Origin: an uncultured Prevotella sp.
GTDB lineage: Bacteria; Bacteroidota; Bacteroidia; Bacteroidales; Bacteroidaceae
Length of the DNA stretch: 64,000 nucleotides
Direction: 5' to 3'
Assembly (NCBI GenBank): GCA_900554545.1
Contig: USHW01000001.1
Location: 67,039 to 131,038 of the forward strand
A model generated the notes under the pieces. That model saw nothing but the letters and a program-made list of their open reading frames with translations. It did not search any database and had not been told where the DNA came from. Shown one piece after another: positions 61,546-64,000 of the stretch. Each line of letters begins with the position of its first letter. The first letter of the stretch is position 1. Both the position numbers and the translations under genes were made by a program.

Positions 61546-62316
61546 ATGAAAAATTTAGGATTAAAGTCATTGGTAACAGCGGTCTTGTTCTCATGTTTTG
61601 TAGTTTTTTCAGTTTTCTGCATGATTTCTCTAAGCAGTTGTAGCAATGCAATTACAGACAGTGAAATTGGTGTAAATACATCGGATGAAGCTTTTGTCCT
61701 TGCCAATTTCGCAAAAGTAAATCAAGCCTTGGTTGATAGTTTGCTGGCGGACATGGAAGCCGGAAATAGTGGCTCTTCTGCCGACTCTTCAAGGTTTGCA
61801 AGGTTTGTGGAAGGTGTCAAGACCAACCTGGAGGGTGTTTTGACGGCTGACGATGCCGTGACGATGGAAACAAGAGCTACTGTTGTGTCGGCAGAAGAAA
61901 TTTTCAACGGTGACATAGAGGTCCTGTTAAGCAGTGTGAAAAAGAATTGCAGCCATGATTTTTATGTATTTATAAAGGCATTGGCAGATTATGAAGAAGT
62001 GTCTTTGACAGAAAGTGAAGTCATAGGCAATGCCAATTTGACGTTCAATGAGAAAGTCGTAATGTTGTATGTTTTGCCCATTTTGACTTACGATGAGCGC
62101 TATTTGCCAGTGTCAACAAGAGCGCAAACAGCTGATGCTTGTCTTTCCGCTTATAAGTCAAGGAGAAACGTTTGCGCCAGAAACTTTGCCATTTCTACTG
62201 CTTCTACACTGCTTGGCGGCCCTTATGTGGCGTTAGCCTTAACCGTTGTTGCTTGGGCGCAGTATGAAGAGTGCAACAACGATGCTCTTTCGATTTACCG
62301 TGAATGTAAAAAATAA
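61546..62316 (+). CDS. Unknown lipoprotein with cysteine-framed hydrophobic C-terminus
   Basis: Not recognised. A 256-residue protein with a long signal and lipobox SLSSC (Cys near residue 32). The body (about 40-190) is acidic and helical-looking. The last 60 residues are distinctive: a C-x10-C pair (CLSAYKSRRNVC), a hydrophobic stretch with Gly-Gly (ASTLLGGPYVALALTVVAWA), and a mirrored C-x10-C pair (CNNDALSIYREC). This could be a disulfide-stapled helical hairpin; resemblance to hydrophobic bacteriocins is only superficial. Its stop is six bases before a small membrane protein gene. Codon usage is A+T-richer than that of the dcw genes. Confidence 0.7.
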   Translation: MKNLGLKSLVTAVLFSCFVVFSVFCMISLSSCSNAITDSEIGVNTSDEAFVLANFAKVNQALVDSLLADMEAGNSGSSADSSRFARFVEGVKTNLEGVLTADDAVTMETRATVVSAEEIFNGDIEVLLSSVKKNCSHDFYVFIKALADYEEVSLTESEVIGNANLTFNEKVVMLYVLPILTYDERYLPVSTRAQTADACLSAYKSRRNVCARNFAISTASTLLGGPYVALALTVVAWAQYEECNNDALSIYRECKK

Positions 62317-62322
62317 TGTGAA

Positions 62323-62580
62323 ATGAACAGACTTGATACCGTATTGATTTATGTTTACATAGTGGCATACTTTGCCTTGCGTACTTTTGCAATGTTTGAC
62401 GATACATTGTCAGACGAGATTGTAGATTATTGTGTGATGGGATTGGCGGTATTGCTCGGGTTGTATTTTATGTACAGCTTCATCCGTCATCGAATGCTTG
62501 AAAAGCGCAATGTGTACAAGTGTTTGTTCGTTGTTCTTATTTCGGTGTTCATCGTTGTAATGCTGTGTTGTGTTAATTGA
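62323..62580 (+). CDS. Small three-helix membrane protein
   Basis: Not recognised. An 85-residue protein made of about three hydrophobic segments (residues 7-24, 33-53, 64-82) with charged turns. It starts six bases after the lipoprotein gene, so the two are almost certainly translated from one message. Its TGA stop lies inside the first unit of a 22-bp repeat array, so the C-terminus may have been altered by the repeat. An accessory or immunity-type role for the upstream protein is conceivable but unproven. Confidence 0.65.
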   Translation: MNRLDTVLIYVYIVAYFALRTFAMFDDTLSDEIVDYCVMGLAVLLGLYFMYSFIRHRMLEKRNVYKCLFVVLISVFIVVMLCCVN

Positions 62581-62682
62581 CGGCCTTTCACATTCCAAAA
62601 GGCCGTCAATTACACGCTAAAAGGCCACCTTTTACACGGTAAAAGGTGGCCTTTTATAACGTGGCTGATTATCAGGAAGTTA
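62573..62682. repeat. 22-bp-unit GGCC hairpin array (array 14)
   Basis: Four units with pentamers ACGGC, GCCGT, GCCAC and GTGGC, then the flank ATAACGTGGCTGATTATCAG. The first unit contains the stop codon of the small membrane protein. From 62683 to 62924 nothing recognisable is seen. Confidence 0.85.
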
Positions 62683-62924
62683 TGAAGCGGCGGTTGGGCG
62701 GCTTGTGATTGACGGACGGTGTTGTTGCGGATAATTGATATTTATCCGGCGGAAATGGAGGGGATATTGCTTTTTTCTGTACTTTTGTATTGTTTAATGC
62801 AGGATGCTTGGATGCCGGCGAGGACTTTTTGCCGCTTTTAGTGGGCTGTGGAGGCGTTGCGGATTTGCCGGGGTGGGGCATCGGTCGGGCGTGAATGTTA
62901 TAATCTTGATTTAATACTTGTATA

Positions 62925-63512
62925 ATGTTTGGAATTGATTTGAATATTGTCTGGGGCGTACTGCTTGTGGCTTCATTGGGGGCAATTGCCGTTATGCGGC
63001 GGCGCAATAAGACTAAGGCATGGGCTGTTGTCGTGGCTGGGCTTGTTGTCCTTTTCACAGCATTAAAGTTGTTTTATGCTGCATGTGACGCTTTGGACGT
63101 ACCGGTCGTGGTACAGTATGGCATAATTATTGCTGTTTCGGGCGGCATAGAGGCATACAGGTGGCTGCGTGGACTGCCCCGGCGATGGTATGACGGGGTG
63201 CTGATATTAGGCGGAACGGTGGCTGTCATCGGCTTTATCGAAGCCTTTGAGATGCAGACGGAGGCGTTGCTGGCCGTGCTGTGTGCGCTTGTCGCGCTCG
63301 TGTCGTTGGCCGTTGTCATTGTCCGGCTGTACCGCATGAAGGAGTGGGGCAATGTAGACATGGTGGCAGGCGTTGTCTTCATGGCCTGCGCCGTCAAGTT
63401 CTGGCAGATTGCTTTGGGCTTGTCGTGGCTTGGAGCTGTCGGGTTGGGCACGGCTACTTTGGTTGTTGCGCTGCTTGTTTATTACATATTGTTGTTCTGT
63501 TTGGCCAAGTGA
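62925..63512 (+). CDS. Unknown polytopic membrane protein
   Basis: Not recognised. A 195-residue protein with about six hydrophobic helices separated by short basic turns (MRRRNKTKAW, LRGLPRRWYDG, RLYRMKEWG). The regular alternation suggests a small integral membrane protein. No signal peptide separate from the first helix and no catalytic motif. Stands alone between two repeat blocks; no clear promoter. Confidence 0.6.
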   Translation: MFGIDLNIVWGVLLVASLGAIAVMRRRNKTKAWAVVVAGLVVLFTALKLFYAACDALDVPVVVQYGIIIAVSGGIEAYRWLRGLPRRWYDGVLILGGTVAVIGFIEAFEMQTEALLAVLCALVALVSLAVVIVRLYRMKEWGNVDMVAGVVFMACAVKFWQIALGLSWLGAVGLGTATLVVALLVYYILLFCLAK

Positions 63513-63542
63513 TGCGAGGCCGGGTAGGTTTATGCGTAATGT

Positions 63543-63920
63543 GATATGCGGTTCATCCGACAATCTGTTGGATGAGAAAACGATTATAAAATCGTACAAA
63601 ATTAATGTCAAACGAGGCACTCGGTAACTGTCATGCCGCACTACGGTGCGGCATCCAGAGAACATTAAGAATACAAAACATTCTATGTCCGCGCAGATTT
63701 GTAATCTGCGCAAGGTAAAACTGGGATTTGTAATCCCGTATAATGATAAGTCTCGCGACAGGCAACGGATTGTAAATCCGCCTTTTCAAGACAGCCAAGT
63801 GCGGATTGCAAATCCGCACGGACGATGTTAATAGTATTGGATTAATGTACTGGATGCCGCGTCGTAGTGCGGCATGACAGTTACCGACGGCCTGACTTGA
63901 GAACTTAAAATAATCCAACA
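63543..63920. repeat. Nested repeat element: CTCGGTAACTGTCATGCCGC arms enclosing a GCGGATTTGCAATCCGC cluster
   Basis: Outer arms at 63614-63658 and 63850-63890 pair with few mismatches. Between them, in place of the short loop seen at the other two loci, lies a cluster of GGATTTGTAATCC and GCGGATTGCAAATCCGC palindromes (63686-63827). The left border (63543-63613) is nearly identical in reverse to 34144-34211. TCCAACAGATTTGCGGATGA recurs at the right end. Confidence 0.82.
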
Positions 63921-64000
63921 GATTTGCGGATGAATTTCAATTGAGGGTCTTCCGCAGTTTTGTTGGATGGCCTTTCAGCAACATAAAATTGAGCACATCG

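Noticed and set aside
3865..62682. 22-bp arrays as CRISPR
   Set aside because: Units are palindromic with 7-base linkers and no unique spacers of about 30 bases; no cas genes are present.
1..64000. tRNA or rRNA genes
   Set aside because: No cloverleaf with a GTTCRANYC arm or rRNA-like sequence was noticed; a covariance-model search would be needed to exclude them fully.

Overview
The window is a stretch of chromosome from a member of the Bacteroidota, most likely order Bacteroidales and possibly Prevotellaceae. The evidence is a SusC/SusD-type fructan locus with a hybrid two-component sensor, glycine-lipid acyltransferases, two proteins with type IX secretion (T9SS) sorting domains, GLPGLI, DUF3244, DUF4294 and DUF3943 families, KorAB, and promoters of the Bacteroidota type (TTTG, 19-21 bp, TAnnTTTG). 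The family-level assignment is inference. I see no rRNA, tRNA, CRISPR array, transposase or phage gene.

Layout. 1-3.8 kb: end of mraY, then murD and ftsW, the first part of the dcw (division and cell wall) cluster. 4.0-5.7 kb: a GH43-like secreted protein on the minus strand. 6.4-8.3 kb: glsA-glsB-like acyltransferases. 8.4-13.6 kb: a membrane-tethered winged-helix regulator divergent from a GLPGLI protein and a TonB-receptor-like barrel. 14.2-15.7 kb: cysS. 15.8-33.8 kb: a fructan/raffinose utilisation locus (sensor, SusC, SusD, glycan-binding lipoprotein, two GH32, sugar permease, fructokinase, GH36 alpha-galactosidase). 34.2-44.4 kb: rnr, an acetyl-CoA hydrolase/transferase, a DUF3943 protein, an NAD-dependent epimerase, a PAP2 protein, a DUF4294 protein and an argE-like M20 deacylase. 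44.5-47.75 kb: two T9SS cargo genes. 48.1-51.2 kb: korB and korA. 52.2-59.1 kb: murG, murC, ftsQ, ftsA, ftsZ and a YqeY-like gene, the second part of the dcw cluster. 59.3-63.5 kb: an A+T-richer group with a TPR/HTH lipoprotein, a DUF3244 protein, an unknown lipoprotein and two unknown membrane proteins.

Two large-scale features stand out. First, the normally contiguous dcw cluster is split between ftsW and murG by about 48 kb of unrelated genes, and murG has gained its own likely promoter. Second, the gaps between genes are saturated with hairpin-forming repeats. The main family is an array of about four 22-bp units, each with core AAAAG-N5-CTTTT where N5 is mostly ACGGC/GCCGT or GTGGC/GCCAC. 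It is often followed by a palindromic flank around CTGATNATCAG. I count fourteen arrays plus one single unit. The other families are long inverted repeats that begin at or just after stop codons and whose arms match each other within a locus. Some have entered coding sequence: the signal peptide and an inter-domain linker of the fructan sensor, and the 3' end of the fructokinase gene, are written in repeat sequence.

How the genes work together. The fructan locus forms one catabolic route. The sensor detects a fructan-derived sugar, SusC/SusD and surface lipoproteins capture and cut polymer, the periplasmic GH32 and GH36 release monosaccharides, and the permease and fructokinase take fructose into the cell. 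The two dcw fragments together supply lipid I/lipid II synthesis and the divisome. KorAB and the CoA-transferase belong to anaerobic central carbon metabolism.
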